A stretch of 64,000 bases of DNA, from NCBI RefSeq assembly GCF_036373705.1, contig NW_027102659.1, forward strand, positions 124,001 to 188,000, in the 5' to 3' direction. Source of the DNA: Amia ocellicauda (lineage: Eukaryota > Chordata > Actinopteri > Amiiformes > Amiidae). Shown one piece after another: positions 17,032 through 29,271 of the stretch (position 1 is its first letter; each line of letters opens with the position of its first letter). The translations under genes and the position numbers were made by a program. The notes under the pieces were generated by a model that saw only the letters and a list, made by a program, of their open reading frames with translations, searched no databases and was not told where the DNA came from.

Positions 17032-20000
17032 ATGTCCTGACTTGGTAAAAGAACTCACAAACTAAAGGATTATGAACAAGCTAGGGCCCCAAAAAGACCT
17101 TCCCGAGAGAACATCCCCGGCCCTGTTGTGAACTCCTCTGATGTCCCAATGAACCTGGAACTATTACAAATGATAAATGATTTAAATAACCCCCAATTAC
17201 CACCGATAGAATGTGAATTAACAGACTTACCGGTGAACCCCGACCTGTTACAGATGGTCAATGATCTAAATAACCACCTCCCACCGGTAGCGCTTATAGA
17301 GGCTCACCCCCTAGTTCACCCCGATTTGTTTGAAATGGTGGAGGCTTTGGAGGAGCTACCCCGACCAAATTCTGCCCCTATTATAAATGATTTGAGACAA
17401 TTAGAACACAGGATGGCGGCAGAAGCAGCCATCACTATAGAGGAGGGTCTTGACATTAACCGGTTGGATATCTTTGAAGGACTTTTACAGGCTTTAAATG
17501 AGCCTCCTCAAAAAGGGGGTTTTGTAGATGTCAGCAGTGGGGGTGTTCGGAATGTGGAGGGTTCTGAGACTGATAAGGCTGTGGAGGACATGCTCTGTGA
17601 GAATGTAGGGGGTGAAGGCTTTGTTCAAAATGATGATGTGTCCAAGAGTACCAGTGATCCCGTGATTATAGATAGACCGGCCTATAACAATTTTGAAATG
17701 ATTCAGCGTTTTAATTTTGCAGAACTTTTAAATTGTGACAATTATGCAGAAATATTTGTCAACATACACGAGGCCTTGCAGAAAATGCTTGAACAGGTTG
17801 CTGAAAGTGTCAGACCTCGAGATGTTGTACAGTTAGAAATCAGAGGGGATGATTTGTTTAGCAACCTATCTGTAATGCTGAGTGGAGATAATTTAGATGT
17901 CTGGCTAAAATCGAAGCGTTATTGCAAAGTAACGCAGCCATCTTAGCTGTTGAAAGTCTGTCTCTGGTAATGAATGTGGTTCGTAACCCTGAGGGTGGGG
18001 CGCTTAGAAGACTGTCGAAATGCTTGAAGAACGACATAATTAGGACCAAGCTCAGGCAATTAGTGGTGAGTTCCAGTGGGGACAATAAGCTCTGTTTTGC
18101 TTACAGTTTAATAAAACTACTCACCCCCGACATGCCTAAACCCCAAGCTCTGCAAGAGGCTTTAATGCTTCATCAGAGGGCCGGCTTAAACTCTCAACAG
18201 ATGGTTGCCTTTTCAGACATCACCAAGTTTGAGGAGTTGTTGTCTTTAAAAATTGTTGTGTGGTACCGTTGTGAGGTAAAGGAAGTATTTGTGAAATTTC
18301 AGATACATCCTGAAACCCATACACAGACACTGTTTCTCTTCCTAAGTGATAGTCATTACTTTGGAATAAAGAGTTTGACGGCTTTTTTGGGTTGTTCGTA
18401 TGTTTGTCATTGGTGTTATAAGGCCTTCAATGATAAGCTTAAGCACCGCTGTGACGGTTACTGTAACGTCTGTTTCAATCCGCAATGTCGTAAGGGTTTG
18501 GCCCCTACCATCCGATGTAAAGATTGCTTAAGGATTTGTCTCTCAGCGTTCTGTTTTTCCGAGCATAAGGTACAGAGGGCCGCTGCTGAGGGGGTTAAAA
18601 AACTGAGTTATTGTCATCAAACTAAATATTGCCCGCAGTGTTGCCTCCAGTACCGTTTTCATGAGGTTAAACCACACAAATGTCTGGAGCCGAGATGCAG
18701 GATCTGTAATGCTGATTTAACCCCGGGGTCCGAACACCAGTGCTTTATTCAGCCGGTTAAAAAGGAGCCGCCGCACAACCGGTATGTCTTTTTTGATTTT
18801 GAATGCCGGCAAGAAAACGGGGTCCACGTTGCTAATTATATACACTGTATTGACATGTTGGATCGTGAGTGGTCAGCTAGCGGTGAGAGTTGTGTCAGGG
18901 ATTTCTTTACGCGGTATCGCGGTCCAAAATACCTCAATTACACATTTGTTGCCCACAATGCTAAGGGTTATGATTCTTACATTTTGATGAAGTATCTGGT
19001 GGAAAATGGGGTGACCCCAAAAATAATAGCTCAGGGTAGCAAGATCATGTGTTTCACCGACGAAGCTTTCAACTAACGTTACATAGACTCGTTAAATTTC
19101 CTCCCCATGAAATTGAGCGCTTTGCCTAAGGCTCTGGGTTTTGAGGCTCAGAAGAAAGGTTGGTTCTGCCATTTTTTTAATACTAAGGACACTCAAAATT
19201 ATCGAGGGTCCTACCCGCCCGCCTCTTATTATGGGGTTGATACTATGATGTCTCATGAGAGGGAGGAATTCTTTAAATGGTACAATACGGTTAAGGGAGG
19301 TGTTTTTGATTTCCGAGAAGAGATGGCCGCTTATTGTAAAAATGATGTGGTGATCCTTAAAGAAGCCTGTGTGCGTTTCCGCGCCGAGGTTATCAACACA
19401 TCGGGTCTCGACCCTTTGCAAAGTGTGACCATAACGTCTCTCTGCATGAAAATGTATCGGTCCAATTTCTTGCAGAAAAACACTATAGCGGTCACCACTT
19501 CTGACAACTATCGTGCTAGACAAAAGAACTTTTCGACTGTCTCCATACAGTGGCTGGAATACCTGAGTGCCCGGGATAACATCTTCATCAGACATGCTTT
19601 AAATCAAGGGGAAGTCAAAATGGGGCCTTACTACTTAGACGGTTTTAGCGACGTGTTCGGGCGGCGTACCGCTTATGAGTTTGCAGGTTGTATTTACCAT
19701 GGCTGTCCTCAGTGCTTCGACCCAAACACCTTTAACCCCGTAACACAAAAACTCTGCGGTGATATGTACTATGATTTCCAGGAACGAATTGATACTTTAA
19801 AAAACACCTATGGTTTGAACGTGCTGGTGATTTGGAAACACGAGTGGACGACCCTGAAGCAACAGGAAGCGGGGGTACAACGGTTTATGGAAACCTTGGA
19901 CTTTCCTGAACGTCTAGAGCCCCGGGATGCGTTATTTGGGGGTCGAACCAACGCCCTCTGTTTACATTATGAGGTAAAGGAGGGTGAGAGAGTAGATTAC

Positions 20001-21256
20001 TATGATTTCACCAGTCTGTACCCTTATGTCAACAAGACCAAAATGTACCCGGTGGGGCGTCCAACCATTGTTTATCGTGACTTTCTCGAAATTGGACATT
20101 ACTTTGGTTTGATCAAAGTCACCATGTACCCTCCTCGCGAGCTGTTCTTACCCGTGTTGCCTTACAGGTGTTCGGGAAAATTGATGTTCCCTCTGTGTAG
20201 AACGTGTGTGGAAACTGAAAATCAAACTACCTCTTGTCTGCACAGTGATGAAGATAGAGCGCTGACGGGTGTCTGGTGTAGCATTGAGCTTGACAAGGCG
20301 GTGTAGAAAGGTTACAGAGTCGGTAAGGTGTATGAGGTTTGGCATTTTTCTGAAAAATCTGATACTCTTTTTGCTGATTACATTATGACCCATCTGAAAG
20401 GGAAACAGGAGGCATCGGGCTATACCTCATGGTGTGTTGACTCCGCGGCCAAAGAGCGATACGTTCAGCAATATTTTGAAAAGGAAGGGATCCGTCTAGA
20501 GCCGGGGAACATAACTGTAAACCCCGCCAAGAGACAAATGTCCAAACTGATTTTAAACAGTCTGTGGGGTAAGTTTGGGGAAAGAAATTACCGTCTAAAC
20601 ACAACCTTGATTAAAACCCCTGAACAGTTTATAGAATTTACGTTTTCCAAACAACATGCAGTATCACACTTTCAATTCTTAAATGACCACGTGGCACAGG
20701 TCCAGTGGAGGGCCCCTAAAGATTTCCCCACCAAACAGGGGAACGTTAATGTTTTCATAGCGGTTTTTACCACGGCTTACGCCCGGCTTGAATTGTACAA
20801 CTTAATGGATCAGTTGCAGGAACGCACGCTCTATCATGATACTGACTCTGTAATCTTTGTCACCAGGCCAGGGGATTGGGTCCCTCCCCTCGGGGACTAC
20901 CTTGGGGAGTTAACGAGCGAACTAGATCCTCAGGACCACATAGTGGAGTTTGTTTCAGGGGGTCCTAAGACGCATACAGAACGGCTGCGGGTAAGACCTG
21001 TATGAAAGTTAAGGGTTTCACTCTGAACCATTGTAACAACAAGCTCATTAACATCAAGTCTCTGACGACCCTGGTAGAAAGTTTTGTAACCGAGAAAGAC
21101 GCGCCTCCTCGTGAGATTATTACAGCCGGAAATCATATCTATCGCAATAAAAAGGGGTACACGTTGGAAAATAGATCACTAAACAAACGGTTCAGGGTGG
21201 TGTACAATAAAAGAGTCTTGAAGACTGATTATACCACTCTGCCTTATGGATATTAG
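17032..21256 (+). pseudogene. Protein-primed family B DNA polymerase (E2, broken)
   Basis: The longest gene of the element. The N-terminal region has repeated LLQM-NDLNN units, then a helical part, several Cys/His clusters (CHWCYKAF, YCNVCFNPQC, YCPQCC), Exo I with an intact Asp (FFDFEC), Exo II (HNAKGYD), Exo III (YCKNDVVIL), motif A (YDFTSLYP), motif B and motif C (DTDSVIF). Lesions shared with E3 and E4: TGA at codon 3 (17038-17040), a 1-nt shift near 17900 where the frame ending at 17946 hands over to the one running to 19076, and TAA at 19074-19076. Private lesions: TAG at 20304-20306 and a 4-bp loss near 20971. The codon-3 stop assumes the ATG at 17032; an in-frame ATG at 17152 would avoid it. 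Confidence 0.92.
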
Positions 21257-21917
21257 TGGTGGTTTTGATAACAGACTTCAACACCCTTTCTCCTGTATTA
21301 TAGCCGGTCCCTCCAATTCGGGGAAGAGCTATCTTATAAAGAACATCATAGAAGATGTGGACGCAACCGTGTCCCAAGCTCTTGACAACATAGTGTGGTG
21401 TTACTCTTGCTGGCAACCTCTCTACGATGATTTGGCTTCGAAAAAAAATAATCTGTAATTTGTGCAAGGTCTCCCCGCCTCGTTGTGTGACGATGACTTG
21501 TTCCCGCCCGGTCAAACTAATCTAGTGATCCTTGATGACCTGATGGAGCAGGCCGGTGACAACAGTGAAGTGGAAAAAGCTTTCACAAAGTACACTCATC
21601 ATAGGAATTTAAGTATTATTTATTTAGTTCAAAATCTATTTTTTCAAGGTAAAAAAAGCCGCACTATTAATTTATATGCCAATTATATAACTCTTTTTAA
21701 AAACCCCAGAGATAAACTACAGGTCACCGTCTTGGCTCGTCAAATGTACCCTAACCAGACCAAGTTCTTTTTGGAGGCATTTGAGGATGCCACCAAAAAA
21801 CCCTACGGGTACTTGATTGCGGACTTAAAAGCACAAACCCCAGAAGACTTTCGCCTCAGAACAGGTTTGTGCCCGCCCGATTGGCCGGCAGTGTATGTGC
21901 TAAAGAAAAGGAAATAA
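21246..21917 (+). pseudogene. Packaging ATPase (E2, nonsense)
   Basis: Same gene as 1113-1784. Walker A is present, but an AAA to TAA stop at 21456-21458 cuts the protein before Walker B. The remaining frame stays open to 21917. Confidence 0.92.
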
Positions 21918-21923
21918 ATAAGA

Positions 21924-22259
21924 ATGTCTGTTCGGATTAAAAGAAATCTGCCACTTTTGCAAATGTTATTTGAGGGGAGCCCGCGCCATAGGAAAGCTGT
22001 GCTGGCAGGGGCCCCCTCGGATTTGATCGAGACCCTGTGTGAAATAGCTTTTAACATCTTACGCGGTAATATACCCCTAACCCCTTCTCAACAATCTAAA
22101 CTCAAAAAACAAAAAGCGGTTATCAAGATCATCGCTAATAAGAAGTATTCTATTAAAAGAAAAAGAAAGAAGATTAATCAAACCGGGGGTTTTATAGGAC
22201 CGCTGTTGAGCATAGCCGTGCCTTTCCTAACCAGTCTTCTAGCTTCCAGAGTGGGTTAA
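21924..22259 (+). CDS. Small basic Polinton protein, 111 aa (E2)
   Basis: Full-length counterpart of 1791-2126 with ILRGNIPLTPSQQSKL and the basic patch SIKRKRKKINQTGGF. Flanking spacings are unchanged. Confidence 0.8.
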   Translation: MSVRIKRNLPLLQMLFEGSPRHRKAVLAGAPSDLIETLCEIAFNILRGNIPLTPSQQSKLKKQKAVIKIIANKKYSIKRKRKKINQTGGFIGPLLSIAVPFLTSLLASRVG

Positions 22260-22261
22260 TA

Positions 22262-23003
22262 ATGGAATATGCTCAGAAAATGTTTTTGATCCCTAAGGAG
22301 CAGCTTGAGAAACTGAGAAAAAATGTTGTCGGGCCAGAGCCCATTAGACAAATGGCCGAAAACAACCTGGACTCTGAAATGAAAGCTATACAGGCCAGGG
22401 CCGATTTAAATCAGTATTCCAAAGCCCAGTTGTATACCAACATGTTACAGCGCTACCTCCGTCTGGTTAGACAGGGTGAAAAAGATCAATACATTTTAAC
22501 TTTAACCATGGCCTCTCAAGAAAATGGTTCTGGGGCTGATGCGGGGGGTTCGGTTGATAAAGATGTTGCGGTGACCGAACCTGTTGAGAGTTCAGAGGGA
22601 GATGTTGTAACGGATGTTTTGAGAAACATGCCGGCCAGAAGCAAAAGACATGCACAATATATCCTGCACAAAATGGTTCAGAAACCGCGGGTAACGGCTT
22701 GGAATGAACAGGGTGAATTTGTTTTTAAGGGACAACTGATCAAAGGTTCACACGTTTGATTTGTTGAAGAGTGTCACTAGCACTAATAAGGTACCCGATA
22801 GTCGCCGACCTGTAGGCTGGAATGCTTTCCTACAGGCGATGGCCTGTCTGAACATGCCCCAATCAACAGTTCCTAACCAGGAAACGCGATAAAAAATCCA
22901 TCTGTGTAAAGAGGTGGAGCCTGATCTGACTCCGATATCTCATTACTCTGACCGTGCTGAGCGACCATCCTCAGGATCTATCCATCGTTGGGAAGCTTAT
23001 TAA
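22262..23003 (+). pseudogene. 247-aa conserved protein (E2, frameshift)
   Basis: Matches 2129-2872 for 164 codons. It loses 2 bp near 22753 (CACACGTTTG instead of CACACATGTTTG) and stops at 22759. A further CAA to TAA stop lies near 22889. The coiled-coil half is intact; the C-terminal domain is truncated. Confidence 0.8.
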
Positions 23004-23183
23004 TCTCATGTTTTTATTTGTCTCCCCTGTAAATAATGACCCGACAAACAATTTTTTTTTTTTTTTTTTTTTTTTTTCAAATGTTGTACATTTATTTATA
23101 CCATAACCCCTGCTTTGTATAAGAATTGTGTTGAATAAAAACAAAACTAATGATTCAAAGGCTGTTTTCATTATTTTTTCACC

Positions 23184-23755
23184 TTAACACGCATGACATC
23201 TTTTAAAATCCTCACAAGAACACCCCATCTGTATACATGGCTGGCTAGGGTCGTAAGTCATTGTGTTATAAGGGGGGTCCACAGTGTACTGACAAACTCT
23301 GCCACTTTTTTATCATTTTGGCCTAAATCCTCACTGTACAAGGCCATAATATCGGGGTATGACCTTCCTTTAGATCTATGATATAAGAAAAACACACAGT
23401 GCTGACCACAAGTGAAGGTCTGAAGACTTTGTACTTGACGACCGCTGTAAATGGTTTCTTGACAGTTGTTGAGCAGAAAGTTATTGATCTTCCGAGGGAA
23501 AGGTCTGAAATCCGGGGGGTTTCCATAGGAATCAAAAAATTCACCACGGTGGTCCTCCCTTAGATAAATAGCCAGCCAATGTTCTCCGGGCATATTTTTA
23601 GGGTGTGTGTTGATTATGTACATTGCAGGTAAATTCTTGATCTTAAATTTAGGTAGCTGATCGCAGGCGTAGACTCCTTGAAACAGTTTCCGTGAGCCGG
23701 CCAGGGCATTCATGATGTGGTTGAGCTCTCTGGTGTTCATTTTAATAATAATCAT
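23184..23755 (-). pseudogene. Adenain-like protease (E2, C-terminal frameshift)
   Basis: All four catalytic positions are intact, but one G is missing from the G-run near 23275. The frame leaves after about residue 160 and ends at 23258, removing the Cys-rich C-terminus. Confidence 0.88.
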
Positions 23756-25018
23756 ACAGAACGTTTCTCCTCTGATTCACCTCAATAATGTTGTCAAACA
23801 CAGCATACACGACCATATTTACAGTGCGTGGTAGAGGCTGCTTGAAACGCATCTCCAAACGCATATTGCCCGTCTTCATCAGTGAAAAATGTTGTCCACA
23901 CTCTTCGTCAGGGGTCAGGTTGAAACCGTACAAGGTGTAACCGCTGCAGTATTCCCGGCGATCGATCAGCAGAGTTTGATCCTTGAGATGGCGACCCGTA
24001 GCCAGTACTACACTGTAATATTCACGAACCGCATTGCCGTTTTCAAAGTCAGGTTGAAAAGGTCTGGATGGAACCTGCACACCATCGACGTACAACGCTA
24101 TAAATTCCGCGTTATAATGTTTAAAGTTAAAGGGGTTCTTGTTGTAAACCCCGGTAAATGCATCATTATCCACGAGACCAATAATAACCTGTTTTGGGAG
24201 CTGTCCTAGAAACAGATTTTCCTGGTTCATCACCCGTGTCCCTGCAGTCATATAGACTCTTTCGATCGGGTACTTAACGCCTGCGCGTGTCCTAGTTTAA
24301 CCGCCGGGGAGACGGACACTTTTTTCACAAACAGCGAGGCCGATAATATGGTCAGTTTATATTTTTCAGTATCAGGGGTCATCAGATAAAAAGCACTTTT
24401 ACTACGGATCATTTTAATTTTAATGTCTACCCCGTTGAGCATGAGTTTTTCTTGGAAAAATATGTCTGCATTGATATGCCCCATTAGCTCAAAGGTCCTC
24501 CCTTCTGTTGAAGAGGCCGTTCTTTTTTGCAAACCCTTATTGAGTCCCTCTGGATCCTTGTCGTCCATAGCTTCCGGGTTGTCTTTGAAGAAAAGGCCGG
24601 GGCTGAACTGTTTGCTTAGGGTCTCCTCACTATAATTAAGTTTACACTCCATCATGGCTCTATAGGGGTAAGTATTGCTGCTTTGACTAATGAGCCGATC
24701 TCCCAGGGTCACATCCACCTGTGAAAACATGGTGGCCACCGGGTAATTGATGACCCCAGCGTTGGCCGTCTTCTCGATTGCATCGCCATCCTCATTAGTC
24801 ACTTTACAGTTCATTAAAATAAATGTGTTATTCAAATCATTATAATCCTCGCCATTGCCAGCTATAAAAAACTCCAGAGGGGCCATGTCTGAAATTGCAG
24901 AAAGAGGGGGAATCTCTACATATATGCTCTTATCTATACTCGTTTGAGTGTATGGAACTGTAAACAGATCCAGTTCTGATTTGACGCATTCTTCCAATAG
25001 ACTGTGGACAAAAGACAT
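23742..25018 (-). pseudogene. Major capsid protein (E2, frameshift)
   Basis: The N-terminal 250 codons are open from the ATG at 25018 and the GAG codon mutated in E1 and E3 is still sense here. Deletions of about 15 and 16 bp near 24244-24275 split the gene into two frames (24248-25018 and 23742-24251). Confidence 0.9.
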
Positions 25019-25020
25019 GT

Positions 25021-25508
25021 TTAAAAGATATATCCTGAGGCTCTATTTTTCTTTCTTTGAGACTTTCTTTTTGCAGGTTTTTTCTTGTGCTGCTTCCTTC
25101 TCCGAGTGTTTCCACGATATGTTGGAGAATGAGAGATTCTTCGTTTTTTGTTAGCCACGGATCTTCGTCGCCCTGGTGGACACATGCTGTTTCTTCTTTT
25201 ACCCCCCCTCCTCGCCATTACCATGAGACCCGAACCCTCCTGATGCTCATGGCTAGCTGCCCGGTTCATAACATTGGTGAACACGTCACTAACAATATTT
25301 TTAGCCGCTGATTTCAAGTGGGGTCTGGCTATAGCAAAGCCTCTCTTAAGCAGGGGTACGGCCATTCTAAAGAGACCACGAAAGAGTCCTCCTAGACCGG
25401 CGCCATACATTGTGGGGGCTCCTACAAAACCGGGCAAGCCGTTCCATCTTCCATCTTGTAATAATCCACATTGGCGCTAGGATCTACATAACCCCTCGAG
25501 GTAGCCAT
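25021..25508 (-). pseudogene. pVI/pX-like core protein (E2, leader frameshift)
   Basis: The body and basic tail are intact from the glycine-rich segment on (25021-25437). A 1-bp loss with nearby changes (GTTCCATCTTCCATC in place of GTTCCCGGCTTGCATC) puts the ATG-proximal leader out of frame. E3 shares the loss. Confidence 0.82.
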
Positions 25509-25509
25509 T

Positions 25510-26244
25510 TTAATAATGTACACACTGTTTCAGGGGTCGAAAATGTAGTTTGACAACTTAACTTTACCGAAGCGGAAGGGTACGTTGATATTCTGATCCG
25601 ATTTGACTTCGATCGTGATGTTGTCAAAGTGGGTCTTTGAGACTGGTACGTAGTGTGGCTTGTCATAAGTAATTGTGACCATGTCATTGCTTTTACCTTT
25701 AATAAGTACATTTCTCAAAAGGGGGACATAACTATCCCCGACCCTCTGGTGGGTTATGATATCCGTATACACATAAAGAGTGTAAAAGCCGCCCCACCAC
25801 TTCTGAGAACCTGCTCTCTGTGTCAGAATAGAACCCTAATATACGCCCCAGTTGGCCGCTGGTTTGAATGCTAATACCTGGTTTTGACACCTTGTACACT
25901 CTGTTGTTAATAGGGTTGTAATATAGCTTGATGTTGGGGGTGCCTTCTGAGAACTGTTTATGCATCTCATCTAATATTTTATCTACATTGTCATAATAAC
26001 CTCCTTGTATCGTGAATGTCCATTGACTCTTTTTAACATCATCAAAAATGGCGAAGGTGGCATCCTTATCTTGTAAAACAGCCCAAGTGTAAGGATACTG
26101 TATTTCCGCCAACCCCACTTCCCACGACCCTCTTAGATCTATAGATTTTCCAAATTGTACCGTGTAACTGGATATTTCATTTTTAGGGTATATATCGAGA
26201 GAGGCGTTACTGGGTAGAGTCACGTAGAAGCCTCCTGATTCCAT
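25510..26244 (-). pseudogene. Minor capsid protein (E2, frameshifted)
   Basis: Same +1 shift as in the other copies at about 25790. A private 2-bp insertion near 25555 (GACAACTTAAC) throws the last codons out of frame. Confidence 0.87.
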
Positions 26245-26290
26245 CTTGAGTATCGAGAGTAATGCCCCCAACACACCCGCGGGCATGTTT

Positions 26291-27382
26291 TTATAAGGAT
26301 TGAATATCGCAAACCTGTTGTTCCGGGACCCAACTATTGAACTTTTCAGGCCATCCAAGCCATTTCACCAACACATATTTTTTCCGGTTCTGGGTTTTTT
26401 CAGCTAATATCTTTTCAACTCTGTATACACTGTCTTTACCCACAATAATTTTTTGTAACTCGGCTTCGTAAAACGTTCCTTCTATATCCTCCCCGTCATA
26501 GTCTTTTAACCGGTACACGGGGGGGGCTCTAGCCAACTGTTCGGTAACTGTAAAATATTCGTCAGAAAATGTTTGTTCATAACCTTTGGCAAAAGTACTC
26601 CTTAGCTTTGAAACGCGAACCACATCACCGATGTTGAACTTATAAGTAGTTTTTCCCTTCTTAATAAATGGTCCGTATAATTTTGTATAGACCTGAAAAG
26701 AATTACTTTGATCAACATCTATAGACTTCATTTTAATACTGGTGTGATACCCTTGGTTGTAAGCATCAATAAAATCCTGAACTTTATCAATATACTTGAA
26801 CGTGTTGACCGCTGTAAAATATCTCCACATTTTGGTCTTTATGGTGCGGTTAAACCTCTCCACTACCGATGCTTTAAGCTCATTTCCGGTGGTGAAATGA
26901 TGTATTTTGTGTCTCTTCAGTAGATTCTGAAATTCTCTGTTGAGAAACTTTTTTCCTTAATCAGTCTGCAGTTTTTTAGGACATCGACCCTGGGACAATA
27001 TATCCTCAAAGACCCTCGTCACCGCTCAACCTGTTTTATTATGTAGAATTCGAGCCCAGGCATATTTTGATTAAACATCGATACACATCAACATCAATTT
27101 GTGACCATTGTTATGTTTTGATAAATTTGACATATCGACTAGATCCATTTGCCATTGTGAGTCTATGTCAGTTGCATATACGCGGTTTCTTTTAAAGTTA
27201 ATCCTGAGAGGTTTATGTAAGGTATAGGCGTCTTGTTCCCGTAACCATTCTGAAACAACCACATCATTAACCTTCACTCCGGCCTCAGCGAGTCCTCTTT
27301 GAAAACCCTTCTTACCCGCCAAACCCCCAATCTTGGCTGGGTTGTAGTATAGTTCCTGCATTTGGGGAGCTTGCCGAGTCAT
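26291..27382 (-). pseudogene. Integrase (E2, multiple stops)
   Basis: The N-terminal part and first catalytic Asp are intact. Stops follow at 27071-27073 and at 26957-26959, the latter directly after the second catalytic Asp. The C-terminal half with the chromodomain stays open (26291-26863). Confidence 0.9.
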
Positions 27383-27438
27383 TCTGTCAAATAACCACAC
27401 AGACCCACACTATGCGCAAAGTTTTTATACAAGGTTTT

Positions 27439-27947
27439 TTATTCAACTTCAGGAGAGCAGATACCCCTTTTTAGACATTTGAGAAAAGTATAACATACAC
27501 AACAATTTTTTCTACGGTCCAGACAAAAAGAAATCAGATGATTGGTTACTTGATCTATATCAACAAATATACCTGTTTCTTTATCTTGTAGGCACACACC
27601 TCAGTTACATATGTAAATAAAACAACAATATGACCTATTTTAAAATTAAACAGAGGTGTATTAAACTTGCTCAGTAAAAGGTCATACAGATGTTGATGAA
27701 ATGGCCTAATATCATTCTTGGCCCCCTTGAGCGCTTCATCCCAGTGTTCGTACCCCCCGATCTTTGTTACAGCAGCCATTAACTTTTCCAGGTTTGAAAG
27801 TTGATCCTCATCGATGGTTAAATCTGTAGAGAAAAGGCTCGCGTTGGCTACTTTTCTGTCAAGCACATGGTGTAATAGCGCTCTCAGGTTAGCTGCAGAG
27901 TGTTGATGACAGAACCAGTTGCAGAAGCAGTCCAGAACATTCCCCAT
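27439..27947 (-). pseudogene. BCL-2-like ORF (E2)
   Basis: The longest uninterrupted version: 130 codons from the ATG at 27947 to 27555, with no stop at the position broken in E1 and E4. The BH1-like segment FKIGHIVVLFTYVTEVC lies near residues 105-121. The -1 frame then continues open to 27439 next to the polyA signal, so the C-terminal helix region is separated by the shift present in all copies. If the shift is natural, the short product would end just after the BH1-like motif. Confidence 0.5.
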
Positions 27948-27959
27948 GTTCAAAGTCCC

Positions 27960-28808
27960 TTAGTTCAGGTCAGAGTCTGAATCAGTGGCGTAGATGTCGA
28001 ATTCTTCGTCGCTGTCCCCAGCTTTAACTTCTTTACGGAAGAAATAAGCTTTTAGCTTGCCAGCGGTTTTTCTACTCGGCTCATCCAGGTCATTGAGCAG
28101 CTGCCCAAGTTTCTCTATTATAAACGGCTCCTTTTTCAGCTCCAGCAAAATCTCATCTATGATTTTCTGGACTTGTCCCGCAGTGACATGTATGTGGGAG
28201 TAAGACAGCGCCTTGATTAGTGCCGGTTTCAGCCACGGTTTGTTCAGTCTTCTGTAAAACACGTTGAAATAGAACAGGAAATAGTAACGGTCTGGTTCAA
28301 ACAAACAACTGTGTCTCAACTGACTGGGGTGATTCACTTCACACCCCCGACAGACTTCTTTCAGAGCTCGGTCGATGAGAGCACTCAGAATATACACCAG
28401 GGTGCTTTTAACCACTCTGCTTACTTGGTCACATACCCCGGGCATAAATCCTTCATCTTCATCACGCCCCCGGGACTGTCCGATGCTCATTGGTTCGCCT
28501 GGTGGTTTGTGGGGTGTTTCTACATCCATTGGACTGACCCCCTCCTGAGACGCACAGACGGTAGACAGTTCGGCAAAATCGAGGCCCTCCATGAGCTCCA
28601 GAGGCTGGGGATCCCCGAGACTCATTTGGACATCCATCGCACCGCATGTTGTTTCGTCCTGAGGGACCGGGGTCTGAGGTCTTGGAGAGTAACCGCAGTC
28701 AAAGGGTTCCAGAGTGTATACAAAATCTGGGGAATAGAACCAGGGGTGATCCCGGGTTTGAAGAGGCCTGTAGAGCCTGTCGACGTCCGCAGCTTTCGGG
28801 TAAGACAT
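27960..28808 (-). CDS. 282-aa protein with Cys/His cluster (E2)
   Basis: Intact counterpart of 7833-8681. The Cys/His cluster sits at residues 153-168 (Cys153, Cys156, His160, His166, Cys168). TATA and CRE-like sites are at 28844-28871. Confidence 0.7.
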   Translation of the reverse strand: MSYPKAADVDRLYRPLQTRDHPWFYSPDFVYTLEPFDCGYSPRPQTPVPQDETTCGAMDVQMSLGDPQPLELMEGLDFAELSTVCASQEGVSPMDVETPHKPPGEPMSIGQSRGRDEDEGFMPGVCDQVSRVVKSTLVYILSALIDRALKEVCRGCEVNHPSQLRHSCLFEPDRYYFLFYFNVFYRRLNKPWLKPALIKALSYSHIHVTAGQVQKIIDEILLELKKEPFIIEKLGQLLNDLDEPSRKTAGKLKAYFFRKEVKAGDSDEEFDIYATDSDSDLN

Positions 28809-28886
28809 TCTCTTTAATTTTAAACCATGATTGAATTGTTGCGCCTTTTATCCTATCTCTTCACTACGTCATGACACACCGCCCTC

Positions 28887-29138
28887 TTAGAAGAGAGTAG
28901 CCCCTGAGCCGTCAGACCCCCCTCCAAAACCCCACACGTCGTCTGTTTTATCATCGTCGTCGTCATTCAAGGGGGATATATAATCCATAATCCAGCATAT
29001 TCTCCTTCTAACCAAATCCAGTTGCGAACATTTGGTCAAGATGTCAAATCCATCATTTATACAGTTTATGACCTCTTTCAAGAACGGCCAGTCCACGGCG
29101 TCAAACATCATTTCAGTAACCTGTTTTTCTGGATCCTC
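28887..29138 (-). pseudogene. Right-end protein, C-terminal fragment (E2)
   Basis: About 74 codons of the acidic-tailed C-terminus (NDDDDDKTDDVWGFGGGSDG). The 5' two thirds, the promoter and the right terminal repeat are lost at the junction with spacer sequence. Confidence 0.8.
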
Positions 29139-29271
29139 TTGCCCTTGAGCAATGCAAAATAGGTCAGTGAAAATAGAAACCTTTATCTCACAGGCTGGCC
29201 CACGGGAAACGCCTGTGCGCGTTTTACCAGCCTGCTTCGATGGGAGCCATTCGAAACGCTAGGACAGGTCG

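Larger units (their letters stand above)
13624..29138. mobile_element. Polinton/Maverick element copy E2 (right end lost)
   Basis: Begins with the left terminal repeat after CTTATG (13618-13623). All genes are present up to the right-end protein, which stops at 29138 (GGATCCTC), where spacer repeat sequence follows. About 1.2 kb, including the right terminal repeat, is missing compared with E3. E2 has the only undamaged copy of the seven-exon left-end gene. Confidence 0.95.

Noticed and set aside
19092-19595. 167-codon leftward ORF antisense to the polymerase, also at 54129
   Set aside because: It overlaps the exonuclease/palm coding region whose motifs are clear on the plus strand; in E3 it is disrupted by the same 1-bp change that shifts the polymerase.
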